DNA of 9,532 nucleotides from an uncultured Porphyromonadaceae bacterium (GCA_900555915.1 USNC01000035.1:1-9532), one strand, 5' to 3'. Shown: positions 1 to 7,807, counted from the first letter of the stretch. Numbers and translations are program-made. The notes: a model not told the origin generated them from the sequence alone.

Positions 1-2121
1 GGTGTGGCGGTGGCTGACTCTCCCGTCGGTCCATTCCGCCCCCAGTTCCGTCCTATCGAGGGTGTGGCCGGTATAGATCCCTGCGTGCTTGTCGACGACG
101 ACGGCAAGTCTTACATCTACTGGAGCGGCATGGGACTTTCAGTGGCACCGTTGAGCGACGACATGCTGCATCTCGCCGGAAGCCCCGTAAGGATAGAGGG
201 CTTGCCCGAAGGTTTCAAGGAAGGACCGTTCGCGTTCAAGCGCGATGGCAGATACTATCTGACGTTCCCCTGGGTCAAAGACAAGACCGAGACCCTTGCA
301 TATGCCATGTCTGACTCGCCGACAGGTCCGTTCGAGTTTAAGGGAATCATCATGGATGAGTCGCCTACGGGATGCTGGACCAACCATCACTCCCTCGTGG
401 AGAAGGATGGCCAGTGGTATCTTTTCTATCACCACAACGATTATTCTCCCGACATGGACAAGCGCCGCTCGGTCAGGATCGACACTGTCGGTTTCAATTC
501 TGACGGCACTATCAGGAAAGTGACACCCACACTGCGCGGCGTAGGCGTATGCGATGCGAGAAGACGCATAGAGATAGACCGCTACAGCGACATCTCCCCG
601 AAAGGAGCCGGTCTTCGTTTTGTAGACGAAGCTGATAAGTTTAAAGGCTGGTCGGTCGATCTGACACGCAGCGGAGCATGGGTGCGTTTCGACAGGGTCG
701 ACTTCTCGTCGCGTCCGGTCAGGGAAGTGCGCGCCATGGTGAAGAGTCAGGGCGGATGCCGTCTGAAGATTTCCGACGCCAACGGAAAGGAAATTGCCAC
801 TATAAAGGTTCCGGCATCGGAAGGCTGGAATGTGGCTGACGCCCCTGTGGCATATTCGCCTGAGGGTGTGGCCGATATCAAGGTCTCCCTCGTGAAAGGA
901 AAGGCTGAAGTGGACTGGATAGGCTTCGACATGGTTCCGTGGGAATCAGGGGCGATGTCGACCGGCCGATACCGCAACCTTTTCAAGGAACTCGGATACA
1001 GCGACAAGGATGTGGCCGACAAACTTGATGAAATATTCCATGGAGTGTTTGAAGGTCCGGACAAGGTTTACTTTGAAGCAGACGACAACACTGCCTATAT
1101 AAGCGATATCAAAAACAACGATGTGCGCACCGAAGGCATGTCATACGGCATGATGATAGCGGTGCAGCTCGACAAGAAAGAGATATTCGACCGTCTGTGG
1201 CGTTGGGCAAGCAAGCACATGCAGCATCACGGAGGGCCGCGCGACGGGTATTTCGCATGGAGCTGCAAGACCGACGGCACCCGAAATTCAGATGGATCGG
1301 CTTCCGACGGAGAACTGTATTTCATCACCTCGCTGATATTCGCGTCAAACCGCTGGGGCAATGACACCGGCATTGACTATCTCGCCGAAGCCCGCAACAT
1401 CCTTGATAAATCGATGCAGAAAAGCGGCATGGAGCAGGTGGCTCCGCTCATCAACCTTGAGCACCGCCTCATCACATTCACTCCAGATCCTTACGGCGGC
1501 ACATTTACAGATCCGTCATATCACATCCCGGTATTCTACGACATCTGGGCGAAGTGGGCGGGCGACGGCCGCAGTTCATTCTGGAAATCTTGTGCTGAAG
1601 AAAGCCGTGCGTTTCTCCATAAGGCGACTCATCCGTCGACAGGTCTGAACCCTGACTATTCCACCTTCGACGGCAAGCAGCGCGGAGCGAACGGTTTTCA
1701 CAGCATGTTTGAGGCTTTCCGCTTCGATTCCTGGCGAGTGCCCATGAATATAGCGATCGATTACGCCTGGAGCGGCGCGGACGCCGAGTGGCAGCGCGGA
1801 TATGCCGACCGTGTGCAGAACTTTTTCTACTCGCAGGGTATCGACACTTTTGTAGACCAGTACAATCCCGACGGCACTCCGGTAGACAAGGTGCTTCATG
1901 CTGGAGAGAGCGACAGCCTGCGCCATTCGGTAGGTCTCGTCGGCACACTCGGAGCCGTATCGCTTGCCGCCACCGATGTCAAGGCCAAGGAGTTTGCACA
2001 GCGTCTGTGGGATTCGCGCCATGAGCCTTACGAAGATGGATATTTCGACGCTTACTACGACGGACTTCTTCGTCTCTTCTCATTCATGCTCCTGAGCGGC
2101 AACTACCGCATCATAGAATGA
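1..2121 (+). CDS. Modular xylan-oligosaccharide hydrolase: GH43 - CBM6-like - GH8 (5'-partial)
   Basis: The frame is open to base 1, so the N-terminus (with any signal peptide) lies outside the window. Residues are counted from the GTG at base 4. Residues 1 to about 190 are the later blades of a GH43 five-bladed propeller: IDPC with D25 (likely pKa-modulating Asp), KEGPF with E73 (likely general acid) and NHHS (H128/H129). The usual catalytic-base Asp lies in the missing part. Residues about 200-310 look like a CBM6-type beta-sandwich. Residues about 318-705 form a complete GH8 domain: TEGMSYGM with E377 as proposed acid, SDGELYF with D435, and MNIAIDYAW with D586 as possible base. GH8 enzymes with the GRYRNLFKELGY opening resemble reducing-end xylose-releasing exo-oligoxylanases (EC 3.2.1.156). 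Inferred role: the GH43 part removes xylose or arabinose and the GH8 part trims xylo-oligosaccharides from the reducing end. The exact GH43 specificity cannot be read here. The D586 assignment is by motif only. The gene ends at a long hairpin. Confidence 0.88.
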   Translation, partial: GVAVADSPVGPFRPQFRPIEGVAGIDPCVLVDDDGKSYIYWSGMGLSVAPLSDDMLHLAGSPVRIEGLPEGFKEGPFAFKRDGRYYLTFPWVKDKTETLAYAMSDSPTGPFEFKGIIMDESPTGCWTNHHSLVEKDGQWYLFYHHNDYSPDMDKRRSVRIDTVGFNSDGTIRKVTPTLRGVGVCDARRRIEIDRYSDISPKGAGLRFVDEADKFKGWSVDLTRSGAWVRFDRVDFSSRPVREVRAMVKSQGGCRLKISDANGKEIATIKVPASEGWNVADAPVAYSPEGVADIKVSLVKGKAEVDWIGFDMVPWESGAMSTGRYRNLFKELGYSDKDVADKLDEIFHGVFEGPDKVYFEADDNTAYISDIKNNDVRTEGMSYGMMIAVQLDKKEIFDRLWRWASKHMQHHGGPRDGYFAWSCKTDGTRNSDGSASDGELYFITSLIFASNRWGNDTGIDYLAEARNILDKSMQKSGMEQVAPLINLEHRLITFTPDPYGGTFTDPSYHIPVFYDIWAKWAGDGRSSFWKSCAEESRAFLHKATHPSTGLNPDYSTFDGKQRGANGFHSMFEAFRFDSWRVPMNIAIDYAWSGADAEWQRGYADRVQNFFYSQGIDTFVDQYNPDGTPVDKVLHAGESDSLRHSVGLVGTLGAVSLAATDVKAKEFAQRLWDSRHEPYEDGYFDAYYDGLLRLFSFMLLSGNYRIIE

Positions 2122-2136
2122 TCTGAAAGGAATGCT

Positions 2137-2182
2137 TCACGGCCGCATCGCTACAACCGGGATTGTTGCGATGCGGCCGTGA
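2137..2182. terminator. Bidirectional hairpin terminator between convergent genes
   Basis: Bases 2137-2156 pair with 2163-2182. There are 15 consecutive pairs (2137-2151 with 2168-2182), one T-T mismatch (2152/2167), four more pairs, and a 6-base loop CCGGGA. The hairpin lies 15 bases after the stop of the plus-strand hydrolase and 25 bases beyond the stop of the minus-strand MFS gene, which is where a shared terminator is expected. Neither side has a strong T-run, so intrinsic termination efficiency is uncertain. It could equally act as a 3'-end stabilising structure. Confidence 0.75.
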
Positions 2183-2207
2183 TTCCGTATCTGAGCCGGT
2201 ATGAGTC

Positions 2208-3410
2208 TCAATTGTCCGGGAGCCGGTGTGATTCATAAAAGAAGCGAGTGCGGAATATGAAGAGGAGCACGCCGCAAGCCTGCATCAGCGCTACGAAATG
2301 AAAGGCAGTGGTGAATCCAATGTTTTCAGCGATTATTCCGCCGAGCAATATGCCGAAGCCCATGCCGAGATCCCAGGAGATCAGTATCGAGGAGTTGGCA
2401 GTGCCGCGCTGGTCGTGGCGCGCCACATTTATGAACATGTTGAGAAACGCCGGATACATCTGTCCGTTGCCCAGACCGATCAGTATTGCTGAAAGATAGA
2501 AACTCCAGGGCGTGATTACAAACGCGAACATCGAGTAGCCCACCAGCGAGAGCACCGTGCCGAAAGCGGCGTTGCGGGTCATCAATCCCTTCCGGAGACT
2601 TTTCGCCCCGAAAAGACGGGATGTGAAGAGTCCGGCCGACAGAAGCATGAAAAAGATTCCGGTGCCGTCGGTGATGGCGAGTTCCTGTTTGCCATAGATG
2701 GCCACGTAGTTGCTCATCACGCCCCAGCACATGCCGAAGAAAAGGATATTCACGGCAAGTAGCCACGCCCGGCCTAAAAAGAAGTGGTCCAGACTCAGTT
2801 TCGGTTTGCCTGCCACTTTTTCCCTATGAGGCAGCTTTACGGAATAACTGCACACAAATCCGGCCAACGCGAGGATAAGGGAGAGCCAGAAGAGGAGATT
2901 GAAGTTGTCGGTGGCGTGATAGATATATATTCCGATGCTTGGGGCGATGGCCATTGCCAGATTGTTGCTGAGACCGTAGTAGCCGATGCCTTCATTGCGG
3001 CGGGAGGAGGGGAGAACATCGATCGCCACAGTGCTGTTGGCTACGGTGGTGGCCCCGAATGGTATGCCGTGTACTGTCCTTACTATTGCGAACATCAGCA
3101 GCGAGGCGGCTCCGAGATAGCCGGCGAAGCAGATGAAGAAAAAGAAAAAGCATATCATAAGGATTGATTTGCGGTCGAACGTGTCGACTGCAAATCCGCT
3201 GAAAGGGCGCACCAGGATTGTGGCCACGACGTAGCCCGAGAGCACGATTCCTATCATGTCCTTGTCGGCGGAAAACTCGGCATCCAGATAGAGTGGAAGC
3301 AGTGGGGTGAGCAGATAGAATGCGAAGAAAAGAAGGAAGTTGCACAGCATTACCTTGAGATACTGGCTGTTCCATAATCGTTCCTTGTTTTTGACTGTCG
3401 TTTCCTGCAT
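2208..3410 (-). CDS. Major facilitator superfamily transporter (probable exporter)
   Basis: This 400-residue protein has about 12 hydrophobic segments, the normal size and topology for the major facilitator superfamily in the inner membrane. The first helix covers roughly residues 18-40. MFS motif A is visible between helices 2 and 3 (G72, D76, R80, K81 in GFAVDTFDRKS). R112 begins a motif-B-like RTVHGIPFGA in helix 4, and a helix-5 segment NNLAMAIAPSIG follows. A charged loop around residues 191-210 separates the two six-helix halves. The pattern fits proton-coupled drug or metabolite exporters of the MFS_1 group, but the substrate cannot be read from the sequence. The start is the ATG at 3410, preceded by an A/T-rich stretch without a Shine-Dalgarno site. 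It lies 18 bases after the stop of the upstream permease gene on the same strand, so the two are probably cotranscribed. The gene ends at the shared hairpin. Confidence 0.9.
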   Translation of the reverse strand: MQETTVKNKERLWNSQYLKVMLCNFLLFFAFYLLTPLLPLYLDAEFSADKDMIGIVLSGYVVATILVRPFSGFAVDTFDRKSILMICFFFFFICFAGYLGAASLLMFAIVRTVHGIPFGATTVANSTVAIDVLPSSRRNEGIGYYGLSNNLAMAIAPSIGIYIYHATDNFNLLFWLSLILALAGFVCSYSVKLPHREKVAGKPKLSLDHFFLGRAWLLAVNILFFGMCWGVMSNYVAIYGKQELAITDGTGIFFMLLSAGLFTSRLFGAKSLRKGLMTRNAAFGTVLSLVGYSMFAFVITPWSFYLSAILIGLGNGQMYPAFLNMFINVARHDQRGTANSSILISWDLGMGFGILLGGIIAENIGFTTAFHFVALMQACGVLLFIFRTRFFYESHRLPDN

Positions 3411-3428
3411 GGTTTGTTATATTTGTTT

Positions 3429-4670
3429 TCAATCCGCGTCGGATAGTGTCTCTGACGGCGTTATCCCTGAAATGACGCGGCTGGGGATGAGGAGCGAAAG
3501 GTAGATGACGGCTATGACTCCGCCGTTAAGTATCGCAAACGCCTCCCAGTCCATCTCTACCGGCACGTAATCGATATAATAGCTTGATGCGTCAAGATGT
3601 ATGAAGTGAAGCCTCTCCTGAAGCCATAGCAATCCTATGATAAGCGCGTTGCCGACAGCCATCCCTGTTATGGCAACTCTCATTGCGAGATACACAAACA
3701 CCATGCGCAGTCTTCCCGACGGGGCGCCGAGCGCTTTCATAAGGCCGATGAATCTTTTTTTGTCGAGTATGATCGTGAGCATGCCGCTTATCAGGGTGAC
3801 GCATCCCACTATCATCATGAGGGCGAGCACCACCGCCACGTTGGTGTCGAGCATCGCAAGCCAGTGGAAATAATTGGCACCTCCCACATGGGCGTTCTCA
3901 AGGCTGTAGCGCCGGTAGACGAGGCCGTCGGAATAGGCTTTCCGAAGGCCTGAATCAAGCTGCATGGTGGTCTGGTCGAGATTGTCGAAATCTTTTGTGG
4001 TGATGAGCAGGCTCGTACCCTGCGAGTCGCCGAGACCGCTGAACGTCTCTGTCAGGCGGCGGCTGCCGTAGACCATCAGGTTGTCGTAGGCATCGAAATG
4101 GGAGTCGAAGATGCCGGCTATTTTCAGGCGTCTCACCTTTACATCGTCGTTGATGAAATAGCAGTCCACCTTTTCGCCCGTGCCCAGACCAAGCTGGCTG
4201 GCGGCGATGCGCGAGATCACCACATGGAGCGAGGTGCTGTCGGCGGAATAGTCGGGGATGCGCCCTTCTGTCATATTGGAGGCTATGAAGTCTCTGGTGG
4301 TGCGGTCGTCGAGATTCTTCAGGATGATTCCTTTGAAATCTTCAGGAGTCTTCAGGATCGCCGGAAGCGATATCTGCAGTGAATAGTCGGCCACATTGGC
4401 GTCCCCGTCGAGAATTTTCCTGAGGGTAGGCGTGAGCGTCACCACATTGTCGCCTCCGTCTTCCGCATTGACTGTCATTATGATATGGGATGTGAATCCG
4501 ATCACTTTTTCAGTAATCTCTCGTTTGAAGCCAAGGGTGATCGCGATCGATGCTGTCATCACCGCCACTGAGAGCGCTATGGCTGCGATGGCAACTTTCA
4601 CGCCCGGACTCGATTTGCGGCCGTCGCCGCCGAGGCTGAGGCGGCGGGCAAGATATAACGAATAGTTCAT
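3429..4670 (-). CDS. FtsX/LolC-family ABC transporter permease
   Basis: The 413-residue protein has the FtsX/LolC/LolE layout: one N-terminal membrane helix (about 24-46), a large extracytoplasmic domain (about 50-270), then three helices (about 277-300, 322-350 and 377-397). Between helices 2 and 3 lies the cytoplasmic segment KKRFIGLMKALGA (from about residue 304), typical of the coupling region that contacts the ATPase. Family members work with a LolD-like ATPase to extract lipoproteins or in related envelope tasks. No ATPase gene is present here, so the partner must be encoded elsewhere. I chose the ATG at 4670 because MNYSLYLARR matches the usual family opening. An in-frame ATG at 4721 would add 17 residues (MPRDAAFIRTFQPYAST) that look unlike a family N-terminus, although it lies closer to the predicted promoter. 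It is the first gene of a two-gene unit with the MFS transporter and is divergent from gcvT. The exact substrate is unknown. Confidence 0.9.
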   Translation of the reverse strand: MNYSLYLARRLSLGGDGRKSSPGVKVAIAAIALSVAVMTASIAITLGFKREITEKVIGFTSHIIMTVNAEDGGDNVVTLTPTLRKILDGDANVADYSLQISLPAILKTPEDFKGIILKNLDDRTTRDFIASNMTEGRIPDYSADSTSLHVVISRIAASQLGLGTGEKVDCYFINDDVKVRRLKIAGIFDSHFDAYDNLMVYGSRRLTETFSGLGDSQGTSLLITTKDFDNLDQTTMQLDSGLRKAYSDGLVYRRYSLENAHVGGANYFHWLAMLDTNVAVVLALMMIVGCVTLISGMLTIILDKKRFIGLMKALGAPSGRLRMVFVYLAMRVAITGMAVGNALIIGLLWLQERLHFIHLDASSYYIDYVPVEMDWEAFAILNGGVIAVIYLSLLIPSRVISGITPSETLSDAD

Positions 4671-4749
4671 TGTCGATGCATATGGTTGGAATGTCCGGAT
4701 GAATGCGGCGTCGCGCGGCATATCCGGTCATCCGTATCAAAAAACTGCG

Positions 4750-4757
4750 CAAAGGTA
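4750..4757 (-). promoter_or_regulatory. Predicted Bacteroidetes -7 box for the permease/MFS unit
   Basis: On the minus strand these bases read TACCTTTG, an exact match to the Bacteroidetes -7 consensus TAnnTTTG. It lies 28 bases before the alternative ATG (4721) and 79 bases before the preferred ATG (4670). The expected -33 region about 20 bases further upstream contains only a T-rich run with no clear TTTG, so the match is one-sided. Confidence 0.5.
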
Positions 4758-4777
4758 ATAAAAAATGTTGAAAAAAA

Positions 4778-4809
4778 GTTGTCTATCTTAATTCATTTTG
4801 TTAATTTTG
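4778..4809 (+). promoter_or_regulatory. Predicted promoter of the gcv operon
   Basis: A TAATTTTG box at 4802-4809 matches the Bacteroidetes -7 consensus TAnnTTTG. GTTG at 4778-4781 lies 20 bases upstream and approximates the TTTG -33 element at close to the usual spacing. Transcription would begin near 4815, leaving an untranslated leader of about 90 bases before gcvT. The assignment is by consensus only. Confidence 0.5.
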
Positions 4810-4831
4810 AACATTCATGAAAGCCTGTCGG

Positions 4832-4850
4832 ATTTGCTCGGATGGCAAAT
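4832..4850 (+). other. Small hairpin in the gcvT leader
   Basis: ATTTGC (4832-4837) is perfectly complementary to GCAAAT (4845-4850), enclosing a 7-base loop TCGGATG. The pentamer CGGAT occurs just before the stem (from 4829) and again in the loop. It falls within the predicted leader of the gcv mRNA. The stem is short and A/T-rich, and nothing recognisable as a glycine riboswitch surrounds it. Its function is unknown and it may be chance. Confidence 0.25.
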
Positions 4851-4904
4851 TGCAGCCTAATCATGACGATAAGAAGTAAAATCTAACATAATACAAGAAC
4901 TACG

Positions 4905-5999
4905 ATGGAAGAAAATCTCGTGAAAACCTGTCTTCACGACCGCCATGTGAAACTCGGTGCGCTTATGTCGCCTTTCGGCGGTTTCGACATGCCTATCCAG
5001 TATAAGGATATCACCACCGAACACAATGCCGTGCGCCACGAAGTGGGTGTGTTTGATGTCAGCCACATGGGTGAGGTCAGGATATCTGGTCCGGACGCAT
5101 TCAGGTATGTGCAGCATATTTTCGTAAACGATGTGACCGGTGCTCCCGACGGACAGATTTTCTATGGCATGATGTGCTATGAGAACGGCGGTACTGTAGA
5201 TGATCTTCTCGTATATAAGGTCAACGACAATGAATATTTCCTCGTCATCAACGCTGCCAACATCGACAAGGATGTGAAGTGGATTTTTGACAACGCGGAG
5301 GGATACGACGTGAACATCGCCGACGAGAGCCCCTATTATGGCGAAGTCGCCGTGCAGGGTCCGAAAGCCGAGGAGGTCTTGAAAAAGATTCTTGATCTTC
5401 CGCTCGAGGAAATCGCATTCTATAACTTCAAGACATATCATATTGATGGCGAGGATGTGATAATAAGCCGCACAGGCTATACCGGAGAGGATGGTTTCGA
5501 GGTGTATGGCTCCCATGATTTCACTGTGCGCCTCTGGGACCGGCTCATGGATGCCGGTGTGCAGCCCTGTGGTCTCGGCTGCCGCGACACGCTGCGTTTC
5601 GAGGTCGGCCTTCCTCTTTATGGCGATGAACTCGCAGAAGATATCAGCCCCATCGAGGCAAGCCTTTCGATGTTTGTAAAACTCGACAAGGAGGAGTTTA
5701 TCGGCCGTGAGGCTCTCGCTCTTCAGAAAGCCGAAGGCGTGAAGCGCCGCATTGTAGGTATCGAACTGGAAGGAAACGCTATTCCGCGCCATGGCTATCC
5801 TGTGGAGGTCAACGGTGAGACGGTAGGTGAGATCACTACGGGCTACCGCTCCATTTCCACCGGAAAGTCCGTGGCTATGGCCATGATTCAGAAACCGTTC
5901 GACAAACTCGGCACTGAGGTGGAGGTGCGCATCAGAAAGAAGACCTTCCCCGGCAAGGTGGTGAAGAAGCGTTTCTACGATAAAAACTATAAGAAATAA
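4905..5999 (+). CDS. gcvT: Glycine cleavage system T protein (aminomethyltransferase)
   Basis: T protein (EC 2.1.2.10) takes the aminomethyl group carried on the lipoyl arm of GcvH, transfers the methylene to tetrahydrofolate to give 5,10-methylene-THF, releases ammonia and leaves dihydrolipoyl-GcvH. It acts in the cytoplasm. The 364-residue length is typical. Visible motifs are FDVSHMGE (50-57), GGTVDDLLVYK (95-105) with the conserved catalytic Asp at D99/D100, SRTGYTGEDGFE (188-199) and GLGCRDTLRFE (223-233) with R227 in the folate-site region. A C-terminal barrel domain runs from about residue 280 to 364. The ATG at 4905 follows an A/T-rich leader without a Shine-Dalgarno site, as is usual in Bacteroidetes. 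It is the first gene of the gcv operon, 21 bases before gcvH, and is divergent from the permease gene. The reading frame appears intact. Confidence 0.97.
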   Translation: MEENLVKTCLHDRHVKLGALMSPFGGFDMPIQYKDITTEHNAVRHEVGVFDVSHMGEVRISGPDAFRYVQHIFVNDVTGAPDGQIFYGMMCYENGGTVDDLLVYKVNDNEYFLVINAANIDKDVKWIFDNAEGYDVNIADESPYYGEVAVQGPKAEEVLKKILDLPLEEIAFYNFKTYHIDGEDVIISRTGYTGEDGFEVYGSHDFTVRLWDRLMDAGVQPCGLGCRDTLRFEVGLPLYGDELAEDISPIEASLSMFVKLDKEEFIGREALALQKAEGVKRRIVGIELEGNAIPRHGYPVEVNGETVGEITTGYRSISTGKSVAMAMIQKPFDKLGTEVEVRIRKKTFPGKVVKKRFYDKNYKK

Positions 6000-6020
6000 T
6001 CAAATATAATCGGAATAAAA

Positions 6021-6398
6021 ATGGAAATAAAGGAAAACCTCCGCTATGCGGAATCTCACGAATGGGTAAGCCTCGACGGCGATATCGCCACTGTAGGTAT
6101 CACCGATTACGCGCAGCATGCGCTCGGCGACATCGTTTACGTTGATATGCCTGAGGTAGGCGACGAAGTGGAAGCCGGAGAAGAATTCGGCGCTGTGGAG
6201 TCGGTAAAGGCCGCTTCTGACCTCTACTCGCCCGTAAGCGGTGAGGTCGTGGAGATCAACGAGGCGCTCGAGGACGAACCCGGACTCATCAACCGCGACG
6301 CATTCGCCAACTGGATCATGAAAGTGAAGGTTTCCGGCGATGCCGAACTCGATTCTCTGCTCGATGCGGAGGCTTACAGGAATATCTGCGAGGAATAG
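6021..6398 (+). CDS. gcvH: Glycine cleavage system H protein (lipoyl carrier)
   Basis: H protein is the mobile lipoyl carrier that shuttles the aminomethyl group from P protein to T protein and presents the reduced arm to Lpd. The 125-residue length is normal. The lipoylation motif ESVKAASD spans 60-67, with K63 as the modified lysine, inside the hammerhead hairpin of a biotinyl/lipoyl fold. The N-terminal SHEWV (12-16) and the downstream SPVSGEVVEIN (70-80) are family signatures. The start ATG lies 21 bases after the gcvT stop, in an A/T-rich gap without a Shine-Dalgarno site, which supports one transcript. After its stop comes an 83-base gap containing a strong hairpin before gcvPA. The window contains no lipoyl ligase or LipA/LipB gene, so lipoylation is supplied from elsewhere. 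Confidence 0.97.
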   Translation: MEIKENLRYAESHEWVSLDGDIATVGITDYAQHALGDIVYVDMPEVGDEVEAGEEFGAVESVKAASDLYSPVSGEVVEINEALEDEPGLINRDAFANWIMKVKVSGDAELDSLLDAEAYRNICEE

Positions 6399-6419
6399 TG
6401 GGAAAGGTGTTGTAACCAT

Positions 6420-6464
6420 ATGCTTGGACGCGGTTGGCCACAGGGCCTTCCGCGCGCCAAGCAT
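6420..6464 (+). other. Strong intercistronic hairpin between gcvH and gcvPA
   Basis: ATGCTTGG (6420-6427) pairs perfectly with CCAAGCAT (6457-6464). After a bulged A6428, CGCG (6429-6432) pairs with CGCG (6453-6456). An inner GGCC (6436-6439) pairs with GGCC (6444-6447) around the tetraloop ACAG. Only a weak T-run (TTTT, 6464-6467) follows, and the gcvPA start codon is 17 bases downstream. It could be a partial terminator or attenuator, or an mRNA processing or stability element that sets different levels of GcvT/H and GcvP. The pairing is seen directly; the function is inference. Confidence 0.6.
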
Positions 6465-6481
6465 TTTACTTTCAAAAAAAT

Positions 6482-7804
6482 ATGCCTAATAGATATATAC
6501 CCCATACAGAGGAAGATATAGCCGGAATGCTGACCCGTATCGGTGTCAGAAGTGTTGACGATCTTTATTCCGACATTCCGGAAGATGTGATTTTCAAAGG
6601 TGAGTACGATATCCCCTCGGCTATGACCGAGATCGAGCTCCGTGAGCATTTCAAGGCTCTGGCGGCCAAGAACTCCAGCCTGAAGGTTTTCGCCGGCGGA
6701 GGTGTCTATGACCATTATTCGCCGTCGGTGGTGAGCCATCTGCTCGGCAGAAGCGAGTTCTATACCGCCTATACTCCTTATCAGCCCGAAATCTCGCAGG
6801 GAACTCTCCAGTATATTTTCGAATATCAGAGCATGATATGCGAACTTACCGGCATGGAGGCAAGCAACGCATCCATGTATGATGGCGCCACTGCAGCTGC
6901 CGAGGCCATGATGATGATGGTGGCGTCTGCCAAGAAGAAAAACAGGGTGCTCCTCTCGTCTACTGTGCTCCCGGGTGTGGCGGAGGTGGTCAGGACTTAT
7001 GCGAAGTTCCATGGCATTGAGCTTACAATGATTGCGGAGAAGGATGGTGTCACCGATCTCGATGCCGTCGCCTCCGAACTTGGCAGCGGCGATGTGGCAG
7101 GCGTGATTGTGCCGTCCCCTAACAAATATGGAATAGTGGAAGACTTCTCCGGATTGGCCGACAAGGTGCATTCCGTGAAGGCTCTGCTTGCCATGTATTG
7201 TGATCCATCGGCGCTCGCCGTGCTTCGCTCCCCCGGAGAATGGGGCGCCGACATCGCCTGTGGCGACGGTCAGAGCCTCGGTATGCCCATGCAGTTCGGC
7301 GGTCCTTACCTTGGGTTTATGGCCTGTGGAAAGGCTACGCTGCGCAAGATGCCCGGCAGAGTGGTGGGTGCCACGAAAGATGCCGACGGCAAACGCGCGT
7401 TCGTCCTTACCCTTCAGGCTCGCGAGCAGCACATACGCCGCGAGAAAGCGACCTCAAATATATGCTCCAACCAGAGCCTGATGGCTTTGTATGCCACCGT
7501 GTATGTGGCGCTCATGGGGCGCAAAGGTCTTGAGGAAGTCAACAGGCTGAGCAGTGACGGAGCGCATTATCTTTATCACAAGTTGCTTGCGACCGGCAAA
7601 TTCGAGAAGGCTTTCGACAAACCTTTCCTGAAGGAATTCACACTCCGCACGAATCTCGACCTCAAGAGTCTCAATGCTTTGCTTGAAAGCCACGGATACA
7701 TGGGCGGCATAGACATGGGCCATGGTCTCGTCTCTTTCGCTGTGACGGAGAAAAGGACTAAAGAGGAAATTGACGAATTCGCTGCATTGATCAATGAGGC
7801 TTAA
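6482..7804 (+). CDS. gcvPA: Glycine dehydrogenase (decarboxylating) subunit 1, GcvPA
   Basis: This is the N-terminal half of the split P protein (EC 1.4.4.2), which with GcvPB decarboxylates glycine and transfers the aminomethyl group to GcvH. The 440 residues match the usual size of this subunit. Signatures include YTPYQPEISQGTLQ (97-110), a segment at about 117-142 running through ASNASMYDGATAAAEA, and REQHIRREKATSNICSNQ (314-331). It has a PLP-enzyme fold but lacks the PLP lysine, which sits on GcvPB. I chose the ATG at 6482 because MPNRYIPHTEEDIAGML is the normal opening. A TTG at 6434 would add 16 residues translated from the hairpin region. The start follows an A-rich stretch without a Shine-Dalgarno site. 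The stop is 18 bases before gcvPB, so the two halves are adjacent and in stoichiometric order, which is the normal split form rather than a frameshifted gcvP. Confidence 0.96.
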   Translation: MPNRYIPHTEEDIAGMLTRIGVRSVDDLYSDIPEDVIFKGEYDIPSAMTEIELREHFKALAAKNSSLKVFAGGGVYDHYSPSVVSHLLGRSEFYTAYTPYQPEISQGTLQYIFEYQSMICELTGMEASNASMYDGATAAAEAMMMMVASAKKKNRVLLSSTVLPGVAEVVRTYAKFHGIELTMIAEKDGVTDLDAVASELGSGDVAGVIVPSPNKYGIVEDFSGLADKVHSVKALLAMYCDPSALAVLRSPGEWGADIACGDGQSLGMPMQFGGPYLGFMACGKATLRKMPGRVVGATKDADGKRAFVLTLQAREQHIRREKATSNICSNQSLMALYATVYVALMGRKGLEEVNRLSSDGAHYLYHKLLATGKFEKAFDKPFLKEFTLRTNLDLKSLNALLESHGYMGGIDMGHGLVSFAVTEKRTKEEIDEFAALINEA

Positions 7805-7807
7805 AAC

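Noticed and set aside
2784..3167. 127-codon plus-strand frame within the MFS gene
   Set aside because: It is fully antisense to a convincing 12-helix transporter, with acidic low-complexity content and no domain or start signal.
4810..4904. Glycine riboswitch upstream of gcvT
   Set aside because: The leader lacks the conserved glycine aptamer core and the tandem aptamer arrangement; the only structure is a short A/T-rich hairpin.
6434..6481. TTG start giving GcvPA 16 more residues
   Set aside because: The extra residues come from the hairpin spacer and do not resemble the family; the ATG at 6482 gives the standard N-terminus.
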